Positions 26,124 to 34,572 of a stretch of 34,572 nt of DNA are shown piece by piece (position 1 is the first letter of the stretch; the number at the start of each line of letters is the position of its first letter). The stretch is from Alphaproteobacteria bacterium (GTDB taxonomy: Bacteria; Pseudomonadota; Alphaproteobacteria; UBA6615). The stretch spans positions 1 to 34,572 of the forward strand of contig PBMH01000057.1 of assembly GCA_002722515.1 (NCBI GenBank), in the 5' to 3' direction. The translations under genes and the position numbers were made by a program. The notes beneath the pieces are model-generated. The model was not told the origin of the DNA. It ran no database searches and saw nothing but the letters and a program-made list of their open reading frames with translations.

Positions 26124-27284
26124 ATGGACGACGATGAAACAGCATTTTCCGCTCGCGTCGTTGAGAATATCGCGACCATCCCACCCGACACATGGGCGCG
26201 GCTCGCCGGCGACAGTAATCCGTTCGTCAGCTACCCATTCCTCCTCGCGCTGGAGGAGACCAGTTGCGCATCTAACGAGGCGGGCTGGCTAGCCCGCCAT
26301 CTGGTTGTAGAGGAAAGCAGCGGCGATATCATCGCTGCGGCACCGGCCTACCTGAAGAGTCATTCCCAAGGCGAGTATGTGTTTGATCACGCCTGGGCCA
26401 GCGCATGGGAACGCGCCGGCGGGCGTTACTATCCCAAGATGCAGGTTGCAGCTCCGTTCTCCCCCGTCAGCGGTCCGCGCCTACTAGCTGGTAACGGCCC
26501 CGTCTCCAAAGAATCGAGACTTGTCCTGCTGCGAGCGCTAGAGACAGTCTGCCAAAAACTTGACTTGTCGTCGGTCCACGTCACTTTTTGTACGAAGCAT
26601 GATTATGAGGTCATGGGCGTCGCAGGCTGGGTCCAGAGGATTGGCCGTCAGTTTCACTGGTACAACCGAGATTACACGAAGTTCGACGACTTCCTGGCCG
26701 CCCTAACCAGCCGTAAACGCAAGATGATCCGCAGGGAACGCCACCAGGTTGCCGACCAGGGTATCTCCGTAAGCCCGCTTTCGGGAGACGACATCAAGTC
26801 CCATCACTGGGATGCCTTCTATCGATTCTATGTTGATACCTATGACCGTAAATGGGGTTACCCCTATCTAACGCGCGAATTCTTTGAGGCGTTGCAGGAC
26901 CGGATGGGTGAAAGTATCGTTCTGATAATGGCGACCATGGAGGAGTTACCGGTCGCTGGTGCGCTTAACCTGCGCGGCGCGACGGCTCTGTATGGTCGCA
27001 ACTGGGGCTGCCTGGGCGACTATCGCTTCCTGCATTTTGAGGCGTGCTACTACCAAGCCATCGAGTTTGCCATCGACAACGGCCTCAAGACCGTCGAGGC
27101 TGGTACGCAAGGCCCACACAAGATTCAGCGCGGCTACGAACCGGTGCAGACCTATTCAGGCCACTACATCCCCAACGAGAGCTTCCGCGAAGCGGTCGAG
27201 CGCTTCTGCCGTGAGGAAGAGCGCGAGGTCGAATGGGAGTTAAAAAAGTATTCTGATCACCTGCCGTACCGTCAAGCGGACTAA
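26124..27284 (+). CDS. FemAB-like (DUF482/GNAT-superfamily) protein
   Basis: A 386-residue member of the FemAB-like/DUF482 family, related to aminoacyl- and acetyltransferases with a GNAT fold. Visible landmarks are PFVSYPFLLALEETSCA near the start, VFDHAWASAWERAGGRYYPKMQVAAPFSPVSGPRLL, KFDDFLAALTSRKRKMIRRER, FYRFYVDTYDRKWGYPYLTREFFEALQDRMGE, and FHWYNRDY. GTQGPHKIQRGYEP, near the C-terminus, is strongly conserved in the family. No transmembrane segment is seen. The family is annotated as peptidoglycan-biosynthesis-related in some databases, but I know of no firm function. It is convergent with clpA (73 nt apart), with no clear terminator between them. Confidence 0.85.
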   Translation: MDDDETAFSARVVENIATIPPDTWARLAGDSNPFVSYPFLLALEETSCASNEAGWLARHLVVEESSGDIIAAAPAYLKSHSQGEYVFDHAWASAWERAGGRYYPKMQVAAPFSPVSGPRLLAGNGPVSKESRLVLLRALETVCQKLDLSSVHVTFCTKHDYEVMGVAGWVQRIGRQFHWYNRDYTKFDDFLAALTSRKRKMIRRERHQVADQGISVSPLSGDDIKSHHWDAFYRFYVDTYDRKWGYPYLTREFFEALQDRMGESIVLIMATMEELPVAGALNLRGATALYGRNWGCLGDYRFLHFEACYYQAIEFAIDNGLKTVEAGTQGPHKIQRGYEPVQTYSGHYIPNESFREAVERFCREEEREVEWELKKYSDHLPYRQAD

Positions 27285-27357
27285 CTCGGTGAACAGTTTG
27301 TGATTGGGTCGATAAAACTCAAAAGGTTAGCTTGCACCGCAAATTGGCACTGTAGGA

Positions 27358-29703
27358 CTATTTTTCGATGAGTGCGGCTTCCCTTTCGCCGCCGGGGTCG
27401 TTCGCATTCGACTTCTTACGCTTTGGCTTGCCGTCATCGCTTGTTGGTTTGTCCTTCGTGAGATCAAAGGTCAGCATGTCATCCTTAACGCCGACCTTGA
27501 CAGCACCGCCCCTGGAAAGCTCGCCGAACAGCAGTTCTTCGGCCAACGGCTTCTTGAGATTCTCCTGGATAACCCGGGCGAGCGGCCGAGCACCAAACAG
27601 CGGATCGTAACCCTTCTTCGCCAGCCAGGCGCGCGAGTCTTCGTTAAGCTCAATCGTAACGTTGCGATCATCGAGCTGAGCCTCGAGCTGAATGACAAAC
27701 TTGTCTACCACTTTACCCATGACACCGGGCGACAAATTGTTGAAACCAATCACTGAATCAAGGCGATTACGGAACTCCGGCGTGAACAGGCGGTTGATCG
27801 CCTCCTCATCATCGCCTTGGCGTACATCCGAACCGAAGCCCATTGCAGGCTTAGCCATGTCGGCCGCGCCGGCATTTGTCGTCATGATCAAGATGACGTT
27901 GCGGAAGTCGACATTCTTACCGTTGTGATCGGTGAGCTTCCCATAGTCCATCACCTGCAGCAGAATATTAAATAGATCGGGGTGTGCTTTTTCTATCTCG
28001 TCCAGCAACAACACCGAGTGGGGTTGCTGATCTACCGCGTCGGTGAGCAGCCCGCCTTGGTCAAAACCAATATAGCCCGGTGGCGCACCGATCAGGCGTG
28101 AAATTGAATGGCGCTCCATATACTCCGACATATCGAAACGTACGAGCTCGACACCAAGCGAGTGTGCAAGCTGACGTGCCGCTTCGGTCTTTCCGACACC
28201 AGTGGGGCCGGAAAACAGGTAGGCACCGATGGGCTTCTCAGGTTCGCGCAGGCCCGCCCGAGCTAGCTTGATTGCACCGGACAACGCCGTTATGGCCTTT
28301 TCTTGACCAAAGACCATAGTTTTGAGATCGCGTTCGAGATTTTCCAACGCTACCTTATCATCACGGCTAACCGATTTCGGCGGTATACGAGCGATCTTGG
28401 CGACAACAGCCTCCACGTCCTTCACACCAACAGTCTTCTTGCGCTTCGAGGGTGAAAGAAGCGCCTGGGCGGCGCCCGTTTCGTCGATTACGTCGATGGC
28501 GCTATCAGGTAGCTTGCGATCACCGATGTAGCGTGAGGAGAGTTCGACGGCCGTTCGGATCGCCTGCTCCGTGTAGCGGATGTCATGATGATCTTCGTAA
28601 TAGGGTTTCAGGCCACGGAGAATTTTAACTGCGTCGCCCACCGAGGGCTCATAAACGTCGATCTTCTGAAACCGGCGCACGAGCGCACGATCCTTCTCAA
28701 AATAGTTCCGGTACTCCTTGTAGGTAGTCGAGCCGATACAGCGCAGTTTACCGCCAGAGAGAGCCGGCTTTAGCAGGTTCGACGCGTCCATCGCGCCTCC
28801 GGACGTAGCGCCGGCGCCAATCACCGTATGGATCTCGTCAATGAAAAGTACAGCACCGTCTGTGCCCTCTAGCTCGCTCATCACCGCTTTAAGCCGTTCC
28901 TCAAAATCACCGCGATAGCGCGTGCCGGCGAGGAGCGCACCCATATCCAGCGCGAAGATCGTCGCGTTTGCCAGTACCTCGGGCACCTCTCCCTCGACGA
29001 TTCGCTTTGCCAGCCCCTCGGCGATCGCCGTCTTACCAACCCCCGGCTCGCCTACATAAAGCGGGTTGTTCTTGGTCCTTCGGGCGAGAATCTGAATGGT
29101 GCGCTCGACCTCGAGCTCCCGCCCAATCAGCGGATCTATGGCTCCATCCCCGGCCTTTTGGTTCAGATTGACGCAATACGCAGCGAGGGCTTCTTGACCT
29201 TCGTTGACCTTAGTCTCGCCATCGAGTTCCTCCTCCGCTCCGTTCGCGGTCCGACCGTCTTCTTGGCTTGGAACCTTAGCAATTCCATGGGAGATATAAT
29301 TCACCGCATCGAGACGGGTCATCTCCTGCTGCTGCAGAAAATACACCGCGTGGCTCTCACGCTCGGAGAAGGTGGCCACTAGCACATTAGCGCCCGTTAC
29401 CTCTTCGCGGCCCGACGACTGTACATGGATTGCCGCGCGCTGGAGCACGCGCTGGAAGCCGGCTGTTGGCTTGGACTCCTCTGTCCGACTGGTGATTAAG
29501 CTCGACAGTTCTTCATCAATATACTGAGACAAGTCACTGCGCAGATGATTGATGTCAACGCCGCAGGCACGTAACACGGCTACCGCGTCTTGGTCCTCCG
29601 TCAACGAAAGCAGCAGGTGCTCAAGCGTGGCGTACTCGTGGTGCCGCTCGTTAGCTAGTGCGAGCGCACGGTGCAGTGATTGTTCCAAGTTCTGAGACAA
29701 CAT
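27358..29703 (-). CDS. clpA: ATP-dependent Clp protease ATP-binding subunit ClpA
   Basis: Hexameric AAA+ unfoldase that feeds substrates, including ClpS-delivered N-degron proteins, to ClpP. It is 781 residues. An N-terminal double Clp repeat (about 1-145) binds ClpS. The first AAA+ module has Walker A GEPGVGKT at 218-225 and Walker B VLFIDE at 285-290. The second has Walker A GPTGVGKT at 499-506 and Walker B VLLLDE at 564-569. Where E. coli ClpA has the ClpP-binding IGL loop, this protein reads [10 protein letters not shown] (MGF at 621-623). The C-terminus is an extended basic, low-complexity tail ([17 protein letters not shown]). It lies 62 nt downstream of clpS. Confidence 0.97.
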   Translation of the reverse strand: MLSQNLEQSLHRALALANERHHEYATLEHLLLSLTEDQDAVAVLRACGVDINHLRSDLSQYIDEELSSLITSRTEESKPTAGFQRVLQRAAIHVQSSGREEVTGANVLVATFSERESHAVYFLQQQEMTRLDAVNYISHGIAKVPSQEDGRTANGAEEELDGETKVNEGQEALAAYCVNLNQKAGDGAIDPLIGRELEVERTIQILARRTKNNPLYVGEPGVGKTAIAEGLAKRIVEGEVPEVLANATIFALDMGALLAGTRYRGDFEERLKAVMSELEGTDGAVLFIDEIHTVIGAGATSGGAMDASNLLKPALSGGKLRCIGSTTYKEYRNYFEKDRALVRRFQKIDVYEPSVGDAVKILRGLKPYYEDHHDIRYTEQAIRTAVELSSRYIGDRKLPDSAIDVIDETGAAQALLSPSKRKKTVGVKDVEAVVAKIARIPPKSVSRDDKVALENLERDLKTMVFGQEKAITALSGAIKLARAGLREPEKPIGAYLFSGPTGVGKTEAARQLAHSLGVELVRFDMSEYMERHSISRLIGAPPGYIGFDQGGLLTDAVDQQPHSVLLLDEIEKAHPDLFNILLQVMDYGKLTDHNGKNVDFRNVILIMTTNAGAADMAKPAMGFGSDVRQGDDEEAINRLFTPEFRNRLDSVIGFNNLSPGVMGKVVDKFVIQLEAQLDDRNVTIELNEDSRAWLAKKGYDPLFGARPLARVIQENLKKPLAEELLFGELSRGGAVKVGVKDDMLTFDLTKDKPTSDDGKPKRKKSNANDPGGEREAALIEK

Positions 29704-29765
29704 TTTCGAAGGCTACCTTCTACATCGGGGATTTGTTGTCAGGTTCAACATCAAACAGTCGCCCA

Positions 29766-30149
29766 TCATTCCTTTTCGAGGGTGCATTGCAACGGATGCT
29801 CGTGCTTGCGCGCGAAATCCATCACCTGGGTAACTTTGGTTTCCGCCACCTCATAAGTAAAGACACCGCAGACGCCAACACCCCTCTGGTGAACATGCAG
29901 CATAATCTCGATGGCTTCCTCATGCTGCTTCTCGAAAAAACGCTCGAGCACCTTCACTACGAACTCCATAGGAGTGTAGTCATCGTTCAGCATCAGAACC
30001 TTGTACATTGACGGCTTTTTTGTTTTAGCGCGGACCTTAGTCTGGATACCGGTCTCACCGTCGCCATCAATCGTATCAACGAAATCGTCATCTGACGCGC
30101 GTGTCGATAGTCGAGAAAGCTTCAACAACACCATGAGAGTGCCTAACAT
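29766..30149 (-). CDS. clpS: ClpS adaptor (N-recognin)
   Basis: Recognises N-terminal Leu, Phe, Tyr or Trp and delivers these proteins to ClpA. It is 127 residues. The folded domain (from about 47) begins [29 protein letters not shown] and continues [23 protein letters not shown], with the conserved acidic pair and hydrophobic-pocket residues. It ends [12 protein letters not shown]. The N-terminal ~45 residues are variable and include an acidic Asp-rich stretch. The start is uncertain: ATG at 30149 (GGCGGAAG just before) or ATG at 30134. A promoter (30183-30211) fits initiation just upstream. clpS-clpA is the standard pairing. Confidence 0.96.
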   Translation of the reverse strand: MLGTLMVLLKLSRLSTRASDDDFVDTIDGDGETGIQTKVRAKTKKPSMYKVLMLNDDYTPMEFVVKVLERFFEKQHEEAIEIMLHVHQRGVGVCGVFTYEVAETKVTQVMDFARKHEHPLQCTLEKE

Positions 30150-30182
30150 CTTCCGCCAAGATATTCTGTTTTTCCAACCACA

Positions 30183-30211
30183 ATTGTAGCGAAATCAGGC
30201 CGCTTCGTGAA
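30183..30211 (-). promoter_or_regulatory. Candidate sigma-70 promoter for clpS-clpA
   Basis: On the minus strand TTCACG (30211-30206) and TACAAT (30188-30183) are separated by 17 nt. The -10 matches the consensus at 5 of 6 positions and the -35 at 4 of 6. Initiation would be about 27 nt before the clpS ATG at 30149. The site lies in the 138-nt gap after the hydrolase gene. Confidence 0.5.
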
Positions 30212-30287
30212 TATGCGCAGCCGACTTGTTCGAAACCGCTATACATCAGGTTCAGAGGAGCACCTCTTCACATTAATAATCTTCAGT

Positions 30288-31121
30288 TCAGCTTCGTGCG
30301 GCGATCCAGGCCACAGCGCGCCTATTCCAGGAGCCGCCCGGGTTAGCCGCGTCGCCCAACACAGTGAAGTGCGTCATACTTGGTACTTCAAGCGTCTCTA
30401 CATCTCCTCCGCCATGAGCTAGGGTATGCGCAAACTCCTTTGCTTGAGGAATCAGGAACGGATAATCCTCGTCGCCCCAGGTAATAAGGAAAGGCGGCGG
30501 TGTTTTGGAAACTCGGTATTTCGGGCTCTTGTCGTGCCCATCGTCGCCGTCCTTTAGACAGGGGGGCGGCCAGTCGTCAAAATCAGCGCGCGACGAGACA
30601 TCGTACACACCGGATATGGGCAAGCATCCCTTGATCACATCGCGCGGCAAGCCCCGGCCTGCCTGCCAGTCGCCCGTGACCGACAACTGGGCCGCATAGT
30701 GCCCGCCTGACGAGTGTCCTCCAAGGAAGATTCGATCGCGATCCCCCCCGAAGTTTTCCGCATTGGACGCGAGGCAGGCCAGTCCGCCGCAAAGGTCTGA
30801 GAAGCCCTCGTCATAGCTATGTGGCGCGAGCCGGTGCCCCAAGCTAGCAAACGTTATTCCTGCAGCATGAAATCCAGGAGCCATGAAGGCCATCGCTTCC
30901 TTATGACCGCTCGTCCAGCGTCCGCCATGAATGAACGCCAAAACCGCACCTGTGGGCTCGGGAGCAGGGTAGATGGCAATACGCTGGTAGATATCGTCGC
31001 CCCACGGTATGTCGATCCCCTCGACATTTCGGCTCTTGTCCCAAAGTGCCTTCTGAAAGGCCAGAACCGGCTCGGGCCGGGGCAGTTGCGCCGGATAGTC
31101 TTTGTAACTCAATAAAGTCAT
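30288..31121 (-). CDS. Alpha/beta hydrolase, arylformamidase/esterase-like
   Basis: A 277-residue serine hydrolase of the kynurenine-formamidase/HSL-like type. The oxyanion-hole motif is HGGRW at 65-69 (often HGGxW in arylformamidases). The nucleophile is S137 in GGHSSGGHYAA, the acid D217 in ITWGDEDYPF, and the base H251 in SMTHF. There is no signal peptide, so it should be cytoplasmic. GGAG lies 7 nt before the ATG at 31121, which decides the start over an in-frame start at 31172. Substrate is unknown: no tryptophan-degradation genes are nearby, so kynurenine formamidase remains a family-level guess. It sits between the clpSA operon and the D,D-carboxypeptidase gene, which are more often direct neighbours, and may be a later insertion. 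Confidence 0.88.
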   Translation of the reverse strand: MTLLSYKDYPAQLPRPEPVLAFQKALWDKSRNVEGIDIPWGDDIYQRIAIYPAPEPTGAVLAFIHGGRWTSGHKEAMAFMAPGFHAAGITFASLGHRLAPHSYDEGFSDLCGGLACLASNAENFGGDRDRIFLGGHSSGGHYAAQLSVTGDWQAGRGLPRDVIKGCLPISGVYDVSSRADFDDWPPPCLKDGDDGHDKSPKYRVSKTPPPFLITWGDEDYPFLIPQAKEFAHTLAHGGGDVETLEVPSMTHFTVLGDAANPGGSWNRRAVAWIAARS

Positions 31122-31355
31122 CGTCAAACTCCAACATTCCTTTTGGTGTTCTGTCGCGCGGGCCTGAAGCATCCCTACGATTCCGTCACCTGTGTAGTTT
31201 ATTTTGATCTTGAACGCATTTTGGGGGAAGCATTCTATTTATTCGGCCTTTATTAATTCGATAGCGATAACAGCGTGATGCTATTTACATGGATTCGATA
31301 CATTCTCTAGAATCGCTTTGAATAAGTTGGAAAAAGTCATCCAAGGCGATCTTCG

Positions 31356-32591
31356 ATGGGGGTAGTGACTAGGGTCGGCAGAAGTTTGCACAATGCAAAT
31401 TATGTGCTCGCCGTCGCATTTTTTACATTGCCAGTTGTGCTCAGCGCGCCCACAGCCCACGCGGGATACGCCTCCTTCGTCATGGACGCCCAGACCGGTG
31501 AAGTGTTTCACGCACGCAACGCCAATACCCGGAACTTTCCCGCATCTCTGACCAAAATCATGACCCTATTCATGGTCTTTGACGCTATCGATAAAGGTGA
31601 CCTTCGACTCGATCAACAGCTCCCAGTCTCAAAGCGCGCCGCCGGTCAGGCGCCGTCGAAGCTGGGCCTCAGGGCCGGACAGAAGATCACGGTCGAGGCT
31701 GCAATACGTGCACTGAGCGTCAAATCAGCAAACGATGTTGCAACCGTGGTCGCCGAGGCCATCGGAGGAACAGAGATACAGTTTGCACAGATGATGACCC
31801 GCCGAGCACGGAGCCTTGGTATGCGTCGCACTACATTTAAAAATGCGTCTGGCCTACCGAACCGGGGGCAGCTCAGCACTGCCCGGGACATGGCGACGCT
31901 CGGCAAAGCGATGCTAGACTTGTTCCCCGAACATTATACCTACTTCTCAGACCTAACTTTCCGATACGGGCAGCGGACCTATCGCAATCACAACAAGCTC
32001 TTAAAGACTTACGACGGGATGGACGGTATCAAGACCGGTTATATACGGGCGTCGGGTTTCAATCTCGTGGCCTCAGCAGAGCGGGACGGCGTGAGGCTTA
32101 TCGGGGTGGTTTTCGGAGGTAAAACAGGAAAATCTCGCGACGCCCACATGTCATCACTTCTAAACCGTTCCTGGGCTCGTGCGCGTAAAAATTCGACCTT
32201 CGCCGCACTACCCGCCTCCAAACCTTCTTTCCTCAAAAAGGCTCCGGCTTCGTCGGCAACCTATCTGGCGCCCGCACCTACGACAACAACCCGCCTGAAC
32301 TCACCTGCTAACCTTGTCTACTGGGGCGTCCAGGTAGGCGCCTTCAAGCGCTTTAGACGCGCCCATAAGGTCGCAGGCGAGGTTGTTCTGAAACTTCAGG
32401 GCCTACCGGCCAAGGCAACAATCGAAATACTGCCGCTGGAGTCGCAGGGAAAGAAACTTTTTCGCGCTCGCATTGTCGGGATGAAGCGAGATGTAGCGCG
32501 TAATGTCTGCCGCCAACTCAGAAGCTTCGGATCACAATGCGCCATGGTGACGCCAAGCGGCAGCATACAGATGGCTCAAGTACTACGATGA
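31356..32591 (+). CDS. D-alanyl-D-alanine carboxypeptidase (peptidase S11) with C-terminal SPOR domain
   Basis: Penicillin-binding-protein-5/6 type enzyme that trims the terminal D-Ala of peptidoglycan stem peptides in the periplasm. It is 411 residues. A signal peptide ends near AHA (35-36). The three active-site motifs are intact: S64-L-T-K67 (SxxK), S123-A-N125 (SxN) and K225-T-G227 (KTG). A Pro/Ala/Thr-rich linker (about 282-320) leads to a C-terminal SPOR domain beginning YWGVQVGAFKRFRRAH, with FRARIVGM and VCRQL near the end. The SPOR domain should direct it to denuded glycan at the division site. It is preceded by a 234-nt gap shared with the divergent hydrolase, which must hold its promoter. 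Confidence 0.95.
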   Translation: MGVVTRVGRSLHNANYVLAVAFFTLPVVLSAPTAHAGYASFVMDAQTGEVFHARNANTRNFPASLTKIMTLFMVFDAIDKGDLRLDQQLPVSKRAAGQAPSKLGLRAGQKITVEAAIRALSVKSANDVATVVAEAIGGTEIQFAQMMTRRARSLGMRRTTFKNASGLPNRGQLSTARDMATLGKAMLDLFPEHYTYFSDLTFRYGQRTYRNHNKLLKTYDGMDGIKTGYIRASGFNLVASAERDGVRLIGVVFGGKTGKSRDAHMSSLLNRSWARARKNSTFAALPASKPSFLKKAPASSATYLAPAPTTTTRLNSPANLVYWGVQVGAFKRFRRAHKVAGEVVLKLQGLPAKATIEILPLESQGKKLFRARIVGMKRDVARNVCRQLRSFGSQCAMVTPSGSIQMAQVLR

Positions 32592-32622
32592 TTGAACGGC
32601 GCCGAACGAACAACAATCGAGC

Positions 32623-34017
32623 CTAGTTACCGATAAGGTCAGAGGGCACTTCGACACCGCTTGCGGCGAGTTGATTGGATAAATCTTGTTGCAGCCGGGC
32701 AAGGCCACCAGTGTGCTGTGCCTCACAACGGGCCACGAGAAGGTCTTGTGTATTCGATGCCCGCAGCAGCCACCAGCCGTCAACTGTACTAACCCGGACC
32801 CCGTCAATACCGGAAAAAACCGCCCCCGCCTTAATCAGGCGTGCTTCAACCTCGGTGACAATCGCAAAATTTCGTCCTTGTGCGCACTCGAAGCGTAACT
32901 CAGGCGTATTACATACCTCAGGCAAATCGTCGAGGAGATCTGCAAGGGTCACATCCCGACGCTCCAGAAGAGAAAGCAGTCGTACAGCAGCGTAAAACCC
33001 GTCGTCGAAGCCGAAATAACGGTCCGCGAAAAAGATATGTCCGCTCATCTCACCGGCGAGCGGAGCTCCGGTCTCCGTCATCTTTGACTTGATCAGAGAA
33101 TGTCCGGTCTTCCACATCACCGGCACACCGCCATGGCGAGCGATCTCGTCAAACAGCACCTGGCTAGACTTCACATCGGCGATGATTGTTGCACCTGGAT
33201 CATCGCGCAGCACATCCTCGGCAAATAACATCATAAGCTGATCCGCCCAGAGAATACGGCCACGACCGTCGATAACACCAATTCGATCGGCATCACCGTC
33301 GAAGGCTATTCCCAGTTCGCAATTATGTTCGGCGACACACGCCTGGAGGTCAGCAAGATTAGCGGCCACTGTTGGGTCGGGGTGATGTCCAGGGAATCTT
33401 CCGTCGACAGTGCCGTTAATCACGTGATGGTGCCCTCGTATTCGAGAACACAACATATCCAAGACCTCGCCTCCCGCCCCGTTTCCTGGATCCCATGCAA
33501 TATTCCTTGTCCGCAGCGGTTGATATTCCTGTGCCAGCATCGAGACATAGTCTTCACAAACATCGACATCCTCGAGGGTCCCCTCGCCTCGAGCAAAGTC
33601 CGCAACGGCGGCAATATCGCCCAACCGTTGAATGCTGTCGCCGAAGAAGGGCTTGCCGGCAAGGGTCATCTTAAAACCGTTATAATCGGCCGGATTGTGG
33701 CTACCGGTCACCATTAGGCCAGAGTCCGTTTCAAGGTGACGTATCGCAAAAGACAACATCGGGGTTGGTCCCATGTTGATCCGTTTCACATGCAGGCCAC
33801 AGTCAAGAAACCCCTGAAGAACTCCCTCCGCCAGATCCGGCGAGGTCAGGCGACCGTCATAGCCAAGCGCCACCCGCTCTCCGCCAGCCTTAACGACGCA
33901 GGTCCCGAAGCCCCTCCCGACCGCGTAAGCATCATCTCTAACCAACGTGTCGCCAACTATCCCTCGAATATCGTATTCACGCAGAATCGTAGGATCAAAG
34001 GAATGAGCATCGCCCAT
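32623..34017 (-). CDS. Phosphomannomutase/phosphoglucomutase
   Basis: Interconverts hexose 6- and 1-phosphates, making mannose 1-phosphate or glucose 1-phosphate for surface polysaccharide. It is 464 residues, an AlgC/PgmG-like member of the alpha-D-phosphohexomutase superfamily. The phosphoserine loop is TGSHNP with S106. The metal-binding loop is DGDADR at 240-245, and the sugar-specificity loop GEMSGH at 322-327 is the type that accepts both mannose and glucose phosphates. The C-terminal phosphate-binding part is RVSTVDGWWLLRASNTQDLL. It is 11 nt downstream of the UDP-glucose dehydrogenase gene on the same strand, which supports a sugar-nucleotide role. It is convergent with the carboxypeptidase gene (31 nt apart). 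Confidence 0.95.
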   Translation of the reverse strand: MGDAHSFDPTILREYDIRGIVGDTLVRDDAYAVGRGFGTCVVKAGGERVALGYDGRLTSPDLAEGVLQGFLDCGLHVKRINMGPTPMLSFAIRHLETDSGLMVTGSHNPADYNGFKMTLAGKPFFGDSIQRLGDIAAVADFARGEGTLEDVDVCEDYVSMLAQEYQPLRTRNIAWDPGNGAGGEVLDMLCSRIRGHHHVINGTVDGRFPGHHPDPTVAANLADLQACVAEHNCELGIAFDGDADRIGVIDGRGRILWADQLMMLFAEDVLRDDPGATIIADVKSSQVLFDEIARHGGVPVMWKTGHSLIKSKMTETGAPLAGEMSGHIFFADRYFGFDDGFYAAVRLLSLLERRDVTLADLLDDLPEVCNTPELRFECAQGRNFAIVTEVEARLIKAGAVFSGIDGVRVSTVDGWWLLRASNTQDLLVARCEAQHTGGLARLQQDLSNQLAASGVEVPSDLIGN

Positions 34018-34028
34018 ACAGAAAGCCT

Positions 34029-34572
34029 CTAACCGGCCGGAGGAAGAAAAACGCGGCCCACGGACGTATAATGAAAACCAGCGGCTGCCATCTCTTCGGG
34101 TCGGTAGATATTTCGTAGATCAATCATGATCGGTTGTTTTAGAACCGCGAGCATACGCTGGAAATCAAGCCCCCGGAACTCATTCCATTCTGTCAAGATG
34201 ACCACCGCGTCGGCACCGTCCATGGCGTCGTAGGCGTCGCCACACCAAACGGGTCCGTAGAGCAGCTTTTCGGCTTCGGCCATGCCCACAGGATCAAACG
34301 CCCGCACGGTGGCTCCCGCCTCCATCAGACGCGGAACTATCACCAGACTGGGTGATTCTCTCATGTCGTCTGTGTTTGGCTTAAAAGTAAGCCCCAGCAC
34401 CGCGACCGTCTTTCCGTCGACACTACCGCCGCATGCGGCAATGATCTTGCGGGCCATTGCCTCCTTGCGTTCCGCATTGACCGCAACCACCTGCTCCACG
34501 ATCGTAACAGGCGCTTGGGCATCCTGTGCCGAGCGGACCAACGCCTCAGTATCCTTGGGAAAGCATGACCCG
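34029..34572 (-). CDS. UDP-glucose 6-dehydrogenase, C-terminal part (5' end beyond the window)
   Basis: Oxidises UDP-glucose to UDP-glucuronate for polysaccharide synthesis. The reading frame runs to the window edge: its first complete codons read GSCFPKDTEALVRSAQD, which contains the catalytic cysteine (GSCFPKDT), so the in-frame TTG at 34541 is internal and not a start. About 181 residues are present. The C-terminal dinucleotide-like domain follows: KTVAVLGLTFKPNTDDMRESPSLVIVPRLMEAGA, VRAFDPVGM, ADAVVILTEWNEFRGLDF and MIDLRNIYRPEEM. Loss of the N-terminal NAD-binding domain is due only to the window boundary. It precedes the phosphohexomutase gene by 11 nt. Confidence 0.95.
   Translation of the reverse strand, partial: GSCFPKDTEALVRSAQDAQAPVTIVEQVVAVNAERKEAMARKIIAACGGSVDGKTVAVLGLTFKPNTDDMRESPSLVIVPRLMEAGATVRAFDPVGMAEAEKLLYGPVWCGDAYDAMDGADAVVILTEWNEFRGLDFQRMLAVLKQPIMIDLRNIYRPEEMAAAGFHYTSVGRVFLPPAG

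Noticed and set aside
30254-30267. Hairpin AGAGG/CCTCT after the hydrolase gene.
   Set aside because: Five-bp stem, no T run; too weak for a terminator.
31261-31284. ATAGC/GCTAT inverted repeat upstream of the carboxypeptidase gene.
   Set aside because: Short arms with a 14-nt spacer in AT-rich DNA; expected by chance.

Overview
The window looks like a conserved chromosomal segment of an alphaproteobacterium. The main evidence is gene order: rpoZ-rsh-pdxJ-acpS-lepB-rnc-era-recO-parC is the usual alphaproteobacterial arrangement. An NDUFA12-type complex I accessory protein (shared by alphaproteobacteria and mitochondria), DUF2155 beside aat, an Asp-type HemB metal site, and a SPOR-tailed D,D-carboxypeptidase near clpS-clpA point the same way. 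Base composition is moderately GC-rich and even. I see no insertion sequence, prophage, CRISPR array, tRNA or rRNA.

Layout. 1-2667 (+): hemB with a stop-overlapping membrane protein, then the N-degron leucyltransferase bpt. 2844-13838 (-): bioY with its own terminator, then parC, recO, era, rnc, lepB, a candidate 26-residue ORF, acpS, pdxJ, the (p)ppGpp synthetase/hydrolase rsh, rpoZ and folK. Several junctions in this block overlap or nearly so. A clear promoter and a terminator flank rpoZ. 14003-15303 (+): an NYN-domain protein and a family 5 uracil-DNA glycosylase. 15378-16511 (-): a fold-type III ornithine/lysine decarboxylase. 16670-19604 (+): aroQ-accB-accC-aat. Facing it, 19541-21325 (-): NDUFA12-like, two tandem MCE (MlaD-like) proteins and DUF2155. 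The last of these overlaps aat tail to tail by 64 nt. 21659-27284 (+): class II ribonucleotide reductase nrdJ with a strong terminator, a RidA-family protein and a FemAB-like/DUF482 protein. 27358-31121 (-): clpA, clpS and an alpha/beta hydrolase. 31356-32591 (+): D,D-carboxypeptidase. 32623-34572 (-): phosphomannomutase/phosphoglucomutase and the C-terminal part of UDP-glucose dehydrogenase, cut by the window edge.

How the genes work together. Bpt, Aat, ClpS and ClpA make up nearly the whole bacterial Leu/N-degron pathway within 28 kb; only ClpP is missing. AccB and AccC need biotin, and bioY encodes a biotin transporter component. The two MCE proteins, the carboxypeptidase and the sugar-nucleotide genes serve the envelope. 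NrdJ, ParC, RecO and the glycosylase serve DNA synthesis, topology and repair. Most of the window is housekeeping. The points that stand out are a paired NrdR-box-like element upstream of nrdJ, the tandem MCE pair without transporter genes, the N-terminally extended BioY, the tail-to-tail overlap of aat with the DUF2155 gene, and the unannotated small ORF between acpS and lepB. I found no convincing wholly new system.
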